Shown here piece after piece: positions 55,333-64,000 of a stretch of DNA of 64,000 nt. Within the stretch, counting starts at the first letter, position 1, and each line of letters opens with the position of its first letter. The notes under the pieces were generated by a model, which saw only the letters and a program-made list of their open reading frames with translations, was not told where the DNA came from and made no database searches. The stretch spans positions 1-64,000 of the forward strand of contig NZ_JALPRD010000017.1 of NCBI RefSeq assembly GCF_023197165.1, written 5' to 3'. A program made the translations under genes and the position numbers. Source of the stretch: Sphingopyxis sp. MSC1_008 (GTDB lineage: Bacteria; Pseudomonadota; Alphaproteobacteria; Sphingomonadales; Sphingomonadaceae).

Positions 55333-56451
55333 ATGGATAGTGATCGGCGAAAATTCCTGACCGCAACATCAGCGGTGCTCGCCGTTTCGACATGGAGCGA
55401 CGCCACGCGTGCGCAGGCCGGCAAGGCGTCCGTGCGCAAGATCGCGACCGAGGAGGCCTTCGCGACACCCGAACTGGTCGCAGCCTGGCTGGACATTGCC
55501 CGGTCAGACCCCGCTGCCAGCCTGGATATTCCCACCGGCATTCTTTCGATCTTCGACAATCCGCGTCCCGGGTCGAACCAGGACCGCTTCCGCCGCCAGT
55601 TGCTCGACATCGATACCGAGCGCCTGCGCGACATGGATGGAGCGGGCGTCGACATGCAGCTTTTGTCGGTGACGATACCGGGCGTACAAATCTTCGAACC
55701 CGCGCGGGCCAGTGCGCTCGCGATCACGACTAACGATCATCTTGCCGCCGCCATCGCGCGGCACCCGACGCGCTTCGCGGGCCTCGCCTGCTTTGCGCCG
55801 CACGATCCCGTTCAAGCCGTCCGGGAGATGGAGCGTGCCGTGAACGTGCTGGGCCTGAAGGGCTTCATCGTCAATTCGCACACCCACGATCTGTATCTGG
55901 ACGACCCGCGCTTCGCCCCTGTCCTCGAAGCGGCGGAGGCGCTCGACCGTCCGATCTATCTCCATCCGCGCGCGCCCTCGAATGGCATGGCGGCACCGTT
56001 TCGGGATTACAGCATGGGGGGATCGATCTGGGGCTTCGGGGTCGAAGCCGGGACGCATGCGGTGCGGATGATCCTGAGCGGAGTCTTCGATCGCTATCCG
56101 CGGCTCCGCATCGTTCTCGGACATATGGGGGAAGCATTGCCCTTTTGGATGTGGCGCCTTGATCATATGGCGGCGCGCCGTGCGAAGGACGGCCGGATGA
56201 AACCCTTGTCGCTGGCGCCGAGCGACTATTTCCGGCGCAACTTCGCGGTGACGACCAGCGGCTTTGAATCGCCCGAGGTCCTCGACCTCGTGATCAAGGT
56301 TGCCGGGATCGAGAACATCATGTGGGCGATCGACTATCCTTATGAGAGCTCGCGCGATGCCGCTGCCTTCATCGACGGCGCGGACCTGACGGGCGAGCAG
56401 CGCGCCAGGGTTTTCTATCGCAATGCCGAGCGGCATTTTCACCTGATCTGA
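55333..56451 (+). CDS. Exported amidohydrolase-2 family (gamma-resorcylate-decarboxylase-like)
   Basis: A 372-residue metal-dependent hydrolase or decarboxylase. A Tat-like signal (SDRRKFLTATSAVLAVSTW) precedes KIATEEAFATPEL, the start of the TIM barrel where related decarboxylases have ExH or ExA. IYLHPRAP, VLGHMGEALPFWMWRLDH and IDYPYES follow and match the gamma-resorcylate decarboxylase/ACMSD group. Most relatives are cytoplasmic, so an export signal is unusual. ATG 55333 has GGAGAA upstream. Confidence 0.8.
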   Translation: MDSDRRKFLTATSAVLAVSTWSDATRAQAGKASVRKIATEEAFATPELVAAWLDIARSDPAASLDIPTGILSIFDNPRPGSNQDRFRRQLLDIDTERLRDMDGAGVDMQLLSVTIPGVQIFEPARASALAITTNDHLAAAIARHPTRFAGLACFAPHDPVQAVREMERAVNVLGLKGFIVNSHTHDLYLDDPRFAPVLEAAEALDRPIYLHPRAPSNGMAAPFRDYSMGGSIWGFGVEAGTHAVRMILSGVFDRYPRLRIVLGHMGEALPFWMWRLDHMAARRAKDGRMKPLSLAPSDYFRRNFAVTTSGFESPEVLDLVIKVAGIENIMWAIDYPYESSRDAAAFIDGADLTGEQRARVFYRNAERHFHLI

Positions 56452-56526
56452 AGGCACCGGATCATGGCCCAACTTAACATGGATCATAGGCTCAAATTTT
56501 AAGAATTCCGGCGTTAATTCGCTGAT

Positions 56527-58395
56527 ATGCGTATTCTCACGATCGACGACGAACAGTCCATTCTGGACGCCTACCGCCACATTCTCGCTCCCGAGGGCAA
56601 TGATCCTTCCTCGGCCCTTGATGCACTCGGCGATGCCCTCTTCGGCACGCCAGCCGATGCCGACGTTCCGACCGTCAGGCCAGCCGAAATTACATATTGC
56701 CGGCAGGGTCTGGATGCCGTCGCCGAGGTCGAGGCCGCGGTCGCCGCCGGGCGCCCGTTCCAGGTTGCGTTTCTCGACATTCGCATGCCGCCGGGAATCG
56801 ACGGCAAGGAAACCGCGCGGCGAATTCGGGCGGTCGATCCGGATATCAATCTCGTGATCGTCTCCGCCTATTCCGATCATGACGTGACCGACATATCGCT
56901 CGTCGCCGGGCCACCCGACAAGATTTTCTACATCTCGAAACCATTCTCCGCCGACGAGATCCAGCAGATGGCCGTGGCGCTGTCGCGCCGCTGGGATGTC
57001 GATGCCCGCCAGATCCAGTTGCTTCGCGAGAAGATCGACGAACTGGCTGAAAGCGAAGCGCGGGCCCGCCACGCCGCGCTGCACGATTTTTTGACTGGCG
57101 CGCCGAACCGGCTCGCCTTCCAGCAGATGTTGAACACAAAGGTGCACGGGTCCGAAAAGAGATTTGCGCTCGGGCTCGTCGATCTCGATCGCTTCAAGAT
57201 CGTCAACGACACTTTCGGCCACGGGGCCGGCGACCATCTATTGCAGACCATCTACGAATCCATTCGCGAGGAGGTGCCGGTCGGGACCTTGGTTGCGCGC
57301 CTCGGTGGCGACGAATTCGGCGTCATCCTCGAGACGGCGTCGGTCGAAGACGCCGAGGACGTCTGTCGGCGCATCATAGCGCGGTGCGCGGGCCATTTCA
57401 TGATCTACGGTAACAGCGTCCAGGTCGGCGCGTCGATCGGCATGCTCTGGGCGGAGGATTTTCCCGACCGCGACGCGAACGATGCGCTGCGCTTTGCCGA
57501 TATCGCGCTTTACGAGGCCAAGCGCCGCGGTCGCCAGCAATATTGCCGCTTCGATGCGGCGATGGATGCGAGCACCAAGTTCCGCCAGACCATCGAGGTG
57601 GCGCTACGCCATGCGGTGGCCAATGACGAGCTCACCGTCCATTATCAGCCGATTATCGAACGCGACAGCCTCGTGCCGATTGGCTTTGAGGCACTGCTGC
57701 GCTGGCACAGCCCGGTCCACGGCGAAATTCCGCCGGCGGTCTTCATTCCGATCGCGGAAGAGACCGCGCTCATTCACCAGATCGGCGACTGGGTGCTCGA
57801 ACGCGCGCTCGCCGACAGCCGCAGCTGGCCCGAATTCATCACATCGATCAACTTCTCGCCGGCGCAGTTCAAGCGCCCCGATTTCATTTCTTCCCTTTGC
57901 GAGACGGCGACCCGGCTCGGCGCACCCTTCGGCAAAATTCAGATTGAAGTGACCGAAACGGCGATGTTCGACGATATCGACCGCGCTTCGTCGACCCTTG
58001 CCGAGCTTCAGCGCCTGGGCTTTCGTGTCGCGCTGGACGACTTCGGTACCGGCTATTCGAACCTGCTCAGCGTCAAGAATTTCGCGCTCGACTGCATCAA
58101 GATCGACAAGAGCTTCGTCGACGGGCTCGGCGTCGAATCCGATGCCGCCGCGATCGTCAATTCGATCACCCAGCTCGCCCGCGGTCTCGGCCTCAATGTG
58201 ATCGCGGAAGGCGTCGAAACGGACATTCAGTGCCAAGCGCTGCGCGTCATCGGCTGTTCGCACATGCAAGGCTATCTGTTCGGTAAGGGCGTGCCGCTCG
58301 CCCAGACGAACGCTTATTATCTGGCGGGCCGCGCCGGCGTGTCGGTGGCGCTCGATGAGGACGAAGCGGCGGCGTCGATACGGCTGAAAGGCTGA
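56527..58395 (+). CDS. REC-GGDEF-EAL cyclic-di-GMP regulator
   Basis: A 622-residue response regulator. The receiver (1-155) has D7/D8, phosphoacceptor D84 in AFLDIRMP and K138; a loop after residue 24 is longer than usual. GGDEF is intact at 260-264 (RLGGDEF) without an upstream RxxD I-site. EAL at 388-390 is followed by NFSP, VTETAMF, LDDFGTGYS, KIDKSF, EGVET and QGYLF, so phosphodiesterase residues are complete. It can therefore make or break c-di-GMP. It ends 3 nt before the kinase gene, its probable partner. Confidence 0.9.
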   Translation: MRILTIDDEQSILDAYRHILAPEGNDPSSALDALGDALFGTPADADVPTVRPAEITYCRQGLDAVAEVEAAVAAGRPFQVAFLDIRMPPGIDGKETARRIRAVDPDINLVIVSAYSDHDVTDISLVAGPPDKIFYISKPFSADEIQQMAVALSRRWDVDARQIQLLREKIDELAESEARARHAALHDFLTGAPNRLAFQQMLNTKVHGSEKRFALGLVDLDRFKIVNDTFGHGAGDHLLQTIYESIREEVPVGTLVARLGGDEFGVILETASVEDAEDVCRRIIARCAGHFMIYGNSVQVGASIGMLWAEDFPDRDANDALRFADIALYEAKRRGRQQYCRFDAAMDASTKFRQTIEVALRHAVANDELTVHYQPIIERDSLVPIGFEALLRWHSPVHGEIPPAVFIPIAEETALIHQIGDWVLERALADSRSWPEFITSINFSPAQFKRPDFISSLCETATRLGAPFGKIQIEVTETAMFDDIDRASSTLAELQRLGFRVALDDFGTGYSNLLSVKNFALDCIKIDKSFVDGLGVESDAAAIVNSITQLARGLGLNVIAEGVETDIQCQALRVIGCSHMQGYLFGKGVPLAQTNAYYLAGRAGVSVALDEDEAAASIRLKG

Positions 58396-58398
58396 TCC

Positions 58399-60288
58399 GT
58401 GCCCCGGGCGCACGACATCAAACGCTATCTGACCGCTTCGCTGAGCCGTCGTCTCGGGCTGAACCTGTTTGCCTATAGTTTATTCGGTCTCTTCGCCATT
58501 CTCCTCCTCCTCGGCACCGTCATCGACGATCGCTTCTCGCGGTTGGAGAACAAGGAGATCGAAGGGCATGTCGAGCGCAGCAAGGCAATGCTCCAGCTCT
58601 TCGAAGATACCGCCAAGACCCGCGCGCTCGACTGGGCGGTGTGGGACGAGAGTTTCGACTATCTGCGGTCGCCCAACCAGGCCTATGAAGACGCCAATCT
58701 CAACTTGAGCTCGATGCGAAATATCGAAATTTCCGCAATGAGCCTCGTCCGTTTCGACGGCAGTCTGCGCAAGACGATTTTTTTCGATCTGCAAGGCGGC
58801 AAGCCCGATCTCGCCGCGGCTTCGCTGTTCGAGCAAAAGGTCTCGGCCCCCGGCTTTACCGCCATCATGCGGGGCGCCGAGGTCAAGACCGGGTTTGTCC
58901 GCATCGACGACCGGATACTGGTTGTCGCGGGCGCGCAGGTGCTGCGGAGCGACGAGACGGGGACGCCGCAAGGCTATCTGGTGATGGGAAAGATCCTCAG
59001 CGATGCCGATATCGCCGAAGCCTTGCAGCTCCCCGCACGGATCGGCCCTTATGGTTCGGCCGAGATCCCAAACGTCACGCACTCGGGAGACCGCGTTTCC
59101 ATCGTCGAGCGCATCGCCGGCTTCGCCGGCGAACCTGTCGCGGCGGTGCGCTTCTCGGTTCCGCGATCCCTGCATCAGGAAGGTCTCAACCTGCTCTGGT
59201 TGACCGTGGGCGGGGTCGCGCTCCTTTTGACTGCCATGATCCTGCTCTTGAACTGGCGTTTGCGCGACGTGTTGATTCGTCCGGTGGCCGCGTTTCAGGC
59301 GCATGTGTCGCATATCACGGCCAGCGGCGAACTTGAACATTTCGCTGACGAGGGACGCGGCGACGAGCTGGGCGCGCTTTATCGTGAATTCAACCGCATG
59401 ACCGACGAGCTCGAGACTCTGCGCGCGAAGGTCGAAGCGCAAAGCTTCACGATCGGCAAGAACGAGAGCGCGACCGACATCATGCACAATGTACGAAACG
59501 CCATCAGCCCGGTGCAGGCAATCCTGGGCAAGCTCGATCAACGACTTCGCTTTCCCGCCGAGGAGAAGGTCGAGCGCGCCTTGCAGGAGCTGGCGGCGCC
59601 CGCGACGGCCGAGCGGCAGGCTAGCCTCGCCGCGTTCGTGAAGGCCGCGATGGCGAAGCTCCAAGCCGATCTGTCGCAGCATCGAAGCGACGTGCGCGAA
59701 GCGTTGCGGAGCGTGGGGCATGTCAACGAGGCGATCACCGCGGTCCGGCCCGCCGACCGCTCGCACCTCGAGACGGCGGCGAACTGCGAGCTGACGCCCG
59801 TCATCGGGTCATCATCCGCCATCGCGCGCCACAGTCAGGATGCGGCGGTCAGCGTCGCCTTTTCCTGTCAGGACCGGTACCGCATTGCGATGCCGCGCGT
59901 CCTGCTTGCGCAAATCATCGACAATCTTTTGACGAATGCGGTGGAAGCGATCGTGGCAACAGGCCGCGGGCAGGGGGAAATCCAGATCGACGCCGTCAGC
60001 GATCCGGGCGACCCCGAACATTGTGTCTGCGTAACGATCCAAGACGATGGCGATGGCTTCATCCCCGACATGGCGCCGACATTGTTCGAACGGGGTCGGT
60101 CGGGCCGCAACAAGGCGAGCGGCGGGATCGGGCTCCACTGGTGCGCGAATACACTGAACGCCTATGGGGGCTCGATCCGCCTCGAAAGCGACGGGCCCGG
60201 CTGTGGATCGCGCGCACTGCTGCGGCTGCCTTTGGAGCGCGCCGCGCAGATTTCTCGCGAAGCGGTCCTGGACGCGGATGCGGCCTGA
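58399..60288 (+). CDS. CHASE4-HAMP sensor histidine kinase
   Basis: A 629-residue membrane kinase. TM1 (about 21-43), a periplasmic CHASE4 sensor (about 50-255; LDWAVWDESFDYL), TM2 (about 265-286) and HAMP. The phosphoacceptor is probably H363 in DIMHNVRNAISP, an HxxxN-type box differing from standard HisKA. The ATPase has IIDNLLTNAVEAI, DDGDGF and GGIGLHWCANTL. The start is GTG 58399. It is coupled to the REC-GGDEF-EAL gene and linked by 1 nt to the porin-like gene. Confidence 0.87.
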   Translation: MPRAHDIKRYLTASLSRRLGLNLFAYSLFGLFAILLLLGTVIDDRFSRLENKEIEGHVERSKAMLQLFEDTAKTRALDWAVWDESFDYLRSPNQAYEDANLNLSSMRNIEISAMSLVRFDGSLRKTIFFDLQGGKPDLAAASLFEQKVSAPGFTAIMRGAEVKTGFVRIDDRILVVAGAQVLRSDETGTPQGYLVMGKILSDADIAEALQLPARIGPYGSAEIPNVTHSGDRVSIVERIAGFAGEPVAAVRFSVPRSLHQEGLNLLWLTVGGVALLLTAMILLLNWRLRDVLIRPVAAFQAHVSHITASGELEHFADEGRGDELGALYREFNRMTDELETLRAKVEAQSFTIGKNESATDIMHNVRNAISPVQAILGKLDQRLRFPAEEKVERALQELAAPATAERQASLAAFVKAAMAKLQADLSQHRSDVREALRSVGHVNEAITAVRPADRSHLETAANCELTPVIGSSSAIARHSQDAAVSVAFSCQDRYRIAMPRVLLAQIIDNLLTNAVEAIVATGRGQGEIQIDAVSDPGDPEHCVCVTIQDDGDGFIPDMAPTLFERGRSGRNKASGGIGLHWCANTLNAYGGSIRLESDGPGCGSRALLRLPLERAAQISREAVLDADAA

Positions 60289-60289
60289 G

Positions 60290-61015
60290 ATGATGCGCGT
60301 TCGATCCGCCTGCCGCATCGCTGCCGCGCTTCTTCCGCTCGTCGTTTGTGCCGTTCCCGCTCGCGGCGAACCAGCGGCGCCCTCGTCAACTCCTTCGTCA
60401 CCTCCGCCGGTCGATGTCGAATTCACCTTGGCGGCGGTCACCGACTATCGCTACCGCGGACTGTCGCTCAGCAACAAAAAGCCCTCGCTGCAGGCTGAAT
60501 TGACCGCGACGCATGACACAGGCCTCTATGCGGCGCTGTGGGCGGCGACGATTGCCGGCAATGACGGCGCCGATCTCGAGAACCAGGTTACGCTCGGATA
60601 TTCCGGCGAAGCGGGTGGTATCGCCTTCGACCTCGCAGCCGCCTATTATCTGTATCCCGGCGCCTCGGCGGACAATTATGCCGAGTTTGCCGCGCGCGTC
60701 TCGCGCGCCGTCGACCGCGCGGAGGTTGGCGCCACCCTGTCCTATGCTCCGGCTCAGGCGAACATTGGCGATGTCGACAATCTCTATCTGGGAATTGATG
60801 CCAGCCTTGCGCTTGGCCCTACGCCCTTGACCCTGAGCGGAAACATCGGGGTCGAGGATGGCGCGTTCGGCGACCATAAGCTCGATTGGTCCCTCGGCGT
60901 GAGCGGCGATGCCGCGGGGCTGACCTTCGGGGTCGCCTATGTCGATTCAAGCCGCACGTCGCGCGATCCGCAGGGAAAGCCCACCATCGTTGGATCGATC
61001 AGCAAAAGCTTCTAG
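60290..61015 (+). CDS. TorF-family putative porin
   Basis: A 241-residue protein with a signal peptide ending in AVPARG. The mature part starts VEFTLAAVTDYRYRGLSLSNKKPSLQAEL, the signature of the CHP02001/TorF family of outer-membrane proteins, and continues in amphipathic beta strands to IVGSISKSF. It starts 1 nt after the kinase stop, with ATG 60293 as an alternative. It may be the target or partner of the two-component system. Confidence 0.85.
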   Translation: MMRVRSACRIAAALLPLVVCAVPARGEPAAPSSTPSSPPPVDVEFTLAAVTDYRYRGLSLSNKKPSLQAELTATHDTGLYAALWAATIAGNDGADLENQVTLGYSGEAGGIAFDLAAAYYLYPGASADNYAEFAARVSRAVDRAEVGATLSYAPAQANIGDVDNLYLGIDASLALGPTPLTLSGNIGVEDGAFGDHKLDWSLGVSGDAAGLTFGVAYVDSSRTSRDPQGKPTIVGSISKSF

Positions 61016-61231
61016 CCCGTCCGATCGGGCCCCCTCTTCGCGAGCGGTCTGCGGTGTCCCAAGCCGTGTTCGTCCTGGCGTGGGGAAGATTGAACCCGTG
61101 ATCAGACGCCGAAAGCCAGATTTCTTGCGCAATGGCGCGCTTCCCGGGGCTGTTTCCGCCATCGCCCAGGCCCGCTGTCCGGTATCGGCTCAAACCCGTC
61201 AGACGTCGGTCCGATTTACCGACGTGGTGAC

Positions 61232-62377
61232 CTAGCGAGTTGGCTGCGCCGCCCCCTGGTCGCTTGCGTTCAACCAAGGTAGGATCCTCTCGACGGGCAG
61301 GCGCTCCACCCGCCCGCGATGACCTTCGACCGTCTTGCCGGCGAAAAGCGAGTTGATAACGGCTTCCTCGGTCGCCTCCGCAACGGCCTGAAAAAGCGGT
61401 GAGAGTTGCTCGTTGCGAAGATCGTCGATTCGCGCGGTCGCCGCGCTTCCTTCCTCGCGGCGCACTGCCGCATTGGTCGAAAAGGCGATCGCATAATCGC
61501 CCGAACCGTTGGAAAAGGACGATCCGGTCCGCCCGATCCCGATGAACGCACGCTCCGCAATACGGCGCAGGTTGCGATCGGAAAGCGGCGCATCGGTGGC
61601 AATGACCACAACAACCGAACCATCCGCGGTGTCGGGGGCGCGCCCGCCCGCGAACGCGTGGCGACCCAGTTTGATGCCGACCGGTACGCCCGCGATATTG
61701 AGCACACCACCATAATTGCTCTGCACCAACACCCCGAGCGTCCATCCGCCCATCGCGGTGGGCAGCCTGCGCGACGCGGTACCAATGCCGCCCTTGAACC
61801 CGAACGCGACCGTGCCGGTACCGGCACCGACCGATCCTTCCTCGACCTTGCCGCCTTTGGCGCCTTCGATCGCGCGCCGTGCATCGGCGATCGTCACGCG
61901 GCGCCGACGGATGTCGTTGAGCTCGCCGTCATTCGTTTCGCCTACGACGGCGTTGACCGACCGCACCGCCTCGTTCCCCGGCTGGCCCAGCGTCCACTCG
62001 ATCGCGGCGGCCGCAGCCTCGGAAACGTTCAGCGTATTGGTCAGCAATATGGGCGTTTCAACCTCGCCGAGTTCCGCGACCTGCGTCGAACCGGCAAATT
62101 TGCCGAAGGCATTGAAGGCCACGAAACCAGCAGGAACTCGCGAACGAAAGACATTGCCGCCATGCGGCAAAACCGCCGTGACCCCGGTATGGATATCCTT
62201 GCCTTCCTCGATCGTGATGTGCCCGACCTCGACCCCGTCGACATCGGTGATGCTGTTGAGCGGACCAGGGGGAAGGACGCCGATGACAACGCCGATGTCG
62301 CGGGCGCGCTCGGCGGGGGCCGCATGCGACGCCGCCGCCAGCAGACCCAATGCTGCAATCGCCTTGCTCAATATCAT
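61232..62377 (-). CDS. DmpA/P1-family (S58) exported aminopeptidase
   Basis: A 381-residue N-terminal-nucleophile hydrolase with a signal peptide (MILSKAIAALGLLAAASHAA). ITDVDGVEVGHITIEEG, TGVTAVLPHGG, SVGAGTGTVAFGFKGGIGTASR and the self-cleavage site before Ser in ADGSVVVVIATDAPL (near 285) are diagnostic. DmpA-type enzymes release D- or L-amino acids, or beta-amino acids, from short peptides. ATG 62377 begins the signal; the in-frame stretch upstream to 62596 is unlikely. Confidence 0.9.
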   Translation of the reverse strand: MILSKAIAALGLLAAASHAAPAERARDIGVVIGVLPPGPLNSITDVDGVEVGHITIEEGKDIHTGVTAVLPHGGNVFRSRVPAGFVAFNAFGKFAGSTQVAELGEVETPILLTNTLNVSEAAAAAIEWTLGQPGNEAVRSVNAVVGETNDGELNDIRRRRVTIADARRAIEGAKGGKVEEGSVGAGTGTVAFGFKGGIGTASRRLPTAMGGWTLGVLVQSNYGGVLNIAGVPVGIKLGRHAFAGGRAPDTADGSVVVVIATDAPLSDRNLRRIAERAFIGIGRTGSSFSNGSGDYAIAFSTNAAVRREEGSAATARIDDLRNEQLSPLFQAVAEATEEAVINSLFAGKTVEGHRGRVERLPVERILPWLNASDQGAAQPTR

Positions 62378-62652
62378 TGCTGTTCCCGTGCCGCGCTGTT
62401 GAAGATGCGTACAGCTATTAGCCCAAGCATCGGGCTGAACAAGGTTGGGCTCTGCGGGCGTCAGGCCGCCGGCTGCAGGCTTTCCCGTGCACTGCGATGG
62501 GGGAAGAATGGCGGACGCGGTAAAAAGGCCCGCAAATGGCGAAGCCTTTTCATTCCATTGGAACTCAACCCAAGCGAAAGCCTCATCGGTCTCCAAGGAA
62601 ACGATGTGGAGACGTCAGCTATCGCATGAACTTGGCGGCCGCTTCCGAGCTT

Positions 62653-62904
62653 CTATTTGACGGCTTCTTGCGCGGCGGCCCCGACGTCCTCCGCGGCATC
62701 GCCAACTTTTTGCGCCGCCTCGGTAACGGCGCTTGTTTCGGCCTTTTCGTTGCCAAGGAACTGGAAGCCGAGGAAGGCCACGACAGCAAGCGCCACGATG
62801 ACGATCAACGTCATGCCGCCTCCACGTTTCGGTTCGCGGTCGACCACGGTCGTGGTGTGCGTCGTCCCATCGGCTTCGCGGGTCGTATGAATTTCATCCG
62901 CCAT
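62653..62904 (-). CDS. Small single-pass membrane protein
   Basis: An 83-residue protein: polar N-terminus, one membrane helix (MTLIVIVALAVVAFLGFQFL, about 31-50) and an Ala/Glu-rich amphipathic tail (TEAAQKVGDAAEDVGAAAQEAVK). It resembles small stress-type tail proteins. It is common in sphingomonads to my reading, but I cannot name a function. Confidence 0.6.
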   Translation of the reverse strand: MADEIHTTREADGTTHTTTVVDREPKRGGGMTLIVIVALAVVAFLGFQFLGNEKAETSAVTEAAQKVGDAAEDVGAAAQEAVK

Positions 62905-63371
62905 GCTGTCCTCCGTCCAGTGCCTCTCGCCAAGGACGCTGTTGGCCGACGATGGTTGCGATAGGACGCAAAGCTATTCCTTGCGGAAACTTGATAGACG
63001 CTGCTTCCCCGACAAATCCCTTCGGTCGTGACAACTTCACCGCCATCCAGAACCGGTAGGTTGAGCGCCCGCGCGAACTGCAACGGGCAAGCGCGAAGAG
63101 CGAAGTGGCGCCGGCCCAAATAGACTGAAGCATGTTTCGTCTCGTCATCATACGTCCATTGCTAAGAGGAATGTTGAACGGAAACGGCGCGGACCGTCGC
63201 GGATGAATGTCTCTTGCATCTTGCTGGTCGAAGCAGCCGGCCTCGGGCGCCGTATGAGTCTCGGAGTTATCAGGACAGGCTCTATGACCCGATTCTGAAA
63301 CCGAAACTCCCGACACTCCCGTTCGTTGTCGCAAATGGCGCGCGGTCACGGCCGCCAGAAGGAGAGTCAAA
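62905..63371. other. Intergenic region without a supported gene
   Basis: 467 bases between divergent genes. A minus frame from 63151 starts TRRNMLQSIWAGATSLFALA, which mimics a Tat signal, but the rest is basic and structureless, so I do not call it. Promoters of both flanking genes must lie here. Confidence 0.45.
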
Positions 63372-64000
63372 TTGACGTCGCGCGAACTGACCGGAATGTT
63401 TTCGCTCCCCGACGCGAGGGTTGGTCTCGACCGGAGTGGCCAATTGTCCGAACTTGCCTGGCGCGTCGGCTTCGGCGCAATCGGCTGGCCCTGGCTCCTG
63501 CGCAGCCTTTGGGGCGGACGGCTCCGCGACAAACAGGCCCTTCTTGACGAACTTGGCCTCCCGCACGACGCTCTCCCGCATCTTGGTAGCTGGAAGGCCG
63601 ATGTCAGCTTTCTTCGACGAATCGTGCAAGAGATAGATAGCGGAAAACCGCGCCAGGTAGTCGAGCTCGGTGCCGGTGCATCGACGCTCATTGCCGCACG
63701 CGCACTGCGACGTAGCGGGGGAGGGCAGCTTTTGAGCGTCGACCAACACGCAGACTTCGTCGCAGCGACATGCCAATGGCTTGCCGATCATGATCTTTCC
63801 GCGGACATACGCACGGCGCCGCTCGAACGGCACGTCCCCAGCTGGCCCGGGCGATGGTACGCGATCGACGATCTTCCCGACCGGATCGACCTACTCATCG
63901 TCGACGGCCCGCCTTGGGCGGTGCATCCGCTCGTGCGCGGCGCCGCGGAGTGCCTGTTCGCGCGGCTTGCGCCCGGCGGCGTGATCCTCCTCGACGACGC
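63372..64000 (+). CDS. Class I SAM-dependent methyltransferase-like protein (partial)
   Basis: The frame runs open from TTG 63372 to the window edge, 209 codons, with AAGGAGAG 7 nt upstream. Residues near 95-110 read QVVELGAGASTLIAARAL, a SAM-binding glycine loop, then LLSVDQHADF (acid after beta 2), IDLLIVDGPPW and RLAPGGVILLDDA. The first 80 residues are helical. It belongs to a methyltransferase group that often sits in surface-polysaccharide loci, but the C-terminus is missing. Confidence 0.75.
   Translation, partial: MTSRELTGMFSLPDARVGLDRSGQLSELAWRVGFGAIGWPWLLRSLWGGRLRDKQALLDELGLPHDALPHLGSWKADVSFLRRIVQEIDSGKPRQVVELGAGASTLIAARALRRSGGGQLLSVDQHADFVAATCQWLADHDLSADIRTAPLERHVPSWPGRWYAIDDLPDRIDLLIVDGPPWAVHPLVRGAAECLFARLAPGGVILLDD

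Noticed and set aside
55504..57237. Long minus-strand frame (about 577 codons) across the amidohydrolase and GGDEF genes
   Set aside because: It crosses two well-supported genes and an intergenic gap and is rich in Arg, Asp and His as expected of antisense frames.
62894..63151. Small minus-strand gene with a Tat-like start
   Set aside because: Only the first 20 residues look plausible; the remainder is basic and unstructured, and it overlaps the start region of the small membrane protein.
1..64000. tRNA, rRNA, insertion sequences, prophage or conjugation genes
   Set aside because: None could be recognised on either strand; no transposase, integrase or tRNA-like cloverleaf was found by reading.

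Overview
The window is high-GC alphaproteobacterial DNA. Its TonB-dependent receptors without a local siderophore pathway, many Tat- or Sec-exported hydrolases, and a GNAT/ArsI/ArsH/Acr3 arsenic cassette suggest a sphingomonad, perhaps Sphingopyxis-like. This is inference from gene content; no rRNA or tRNA gene is visible. I also see no insertion sequence, integrase or CRISPR array.

Layout. (1) 0.2-4.4 kb: arsenic resistance in two convergent units, arsR-arsI-arsN (+) and arsR-arsC-acr3-arsH (-), each headed by its own ArsR-type dyad. (2) 4.5-16.1 kb: an island of exported proteins. A three-gene minus operon (lipase-like protein, a CxxC protein, a KAEAKPEARA-repeat protein) faces a plus operon (double retropepsin, two unknowns, a TonB-receptor-like beta-barrel with a short plug, and a paralogue of the CxxC protein). 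A LytTR response regulator and LytS-type histidine kinase sit between them. (3) 16.2-27.5 kb: a peptide or amino-acid catabolic locus. It holds two-subunit aconitase X, a creatinase-like M24 protein, a Tat esterase, a TauE/SafE permease, an M2 metallopeptidase and an XRE-cupin regulator (all -), divergent from a TonB receptor and an ornithine-cyclodeaminase homologue (+). Aconitase X with an OCD homologue fits cis-3-hydroxy-L-proline to pyrroline-2-carboxylate to L-proline. (4) 27.9-30.1 kb: an EVE-Mrr modification-dependent restriction candidate.

(5) 30.6-51.3 kb: the most interesting part. A LacI-family regulator and at least six transcription units share a palindromic operator, TTGCATTCGAATGCAA, at six sites. 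The units encode two MFS transporters, two related double-SnoaL/NTF2-like proteins (one fused to an alpha/beta hydrolase), a TonB receptor, a formylglycine-generating enzyme, two HpsN/HisD-like dehydrogenases, an SDR, an HpcH/HpaI aldolase, a bicupin, a Tat sulfatase and a Tat amidase. Together they look like one undescribed catabolic regulon: outer-membrane uptake, periplasmic removal of sulfate and amide groups, inner-membrane transport, polyol or alcohol oxidation, and aldol cleavage. I cannot name the substrate.

(6) 52-64 kb: small exported proteins, an exported alpha/beta hydrolase, an exported amidohydrolase, a REC-GGDEF-EAL protein coupled to a CHASE4 histidine kinase and a TorF-like porin, a DmpA-family peptidase, a small membrane protein, and the start of a methyltransferase cut by the window edge.

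All functional calls come from motifs read by eye. Start codons were chosen from ribosome-binding sites and signal peptides where stated.
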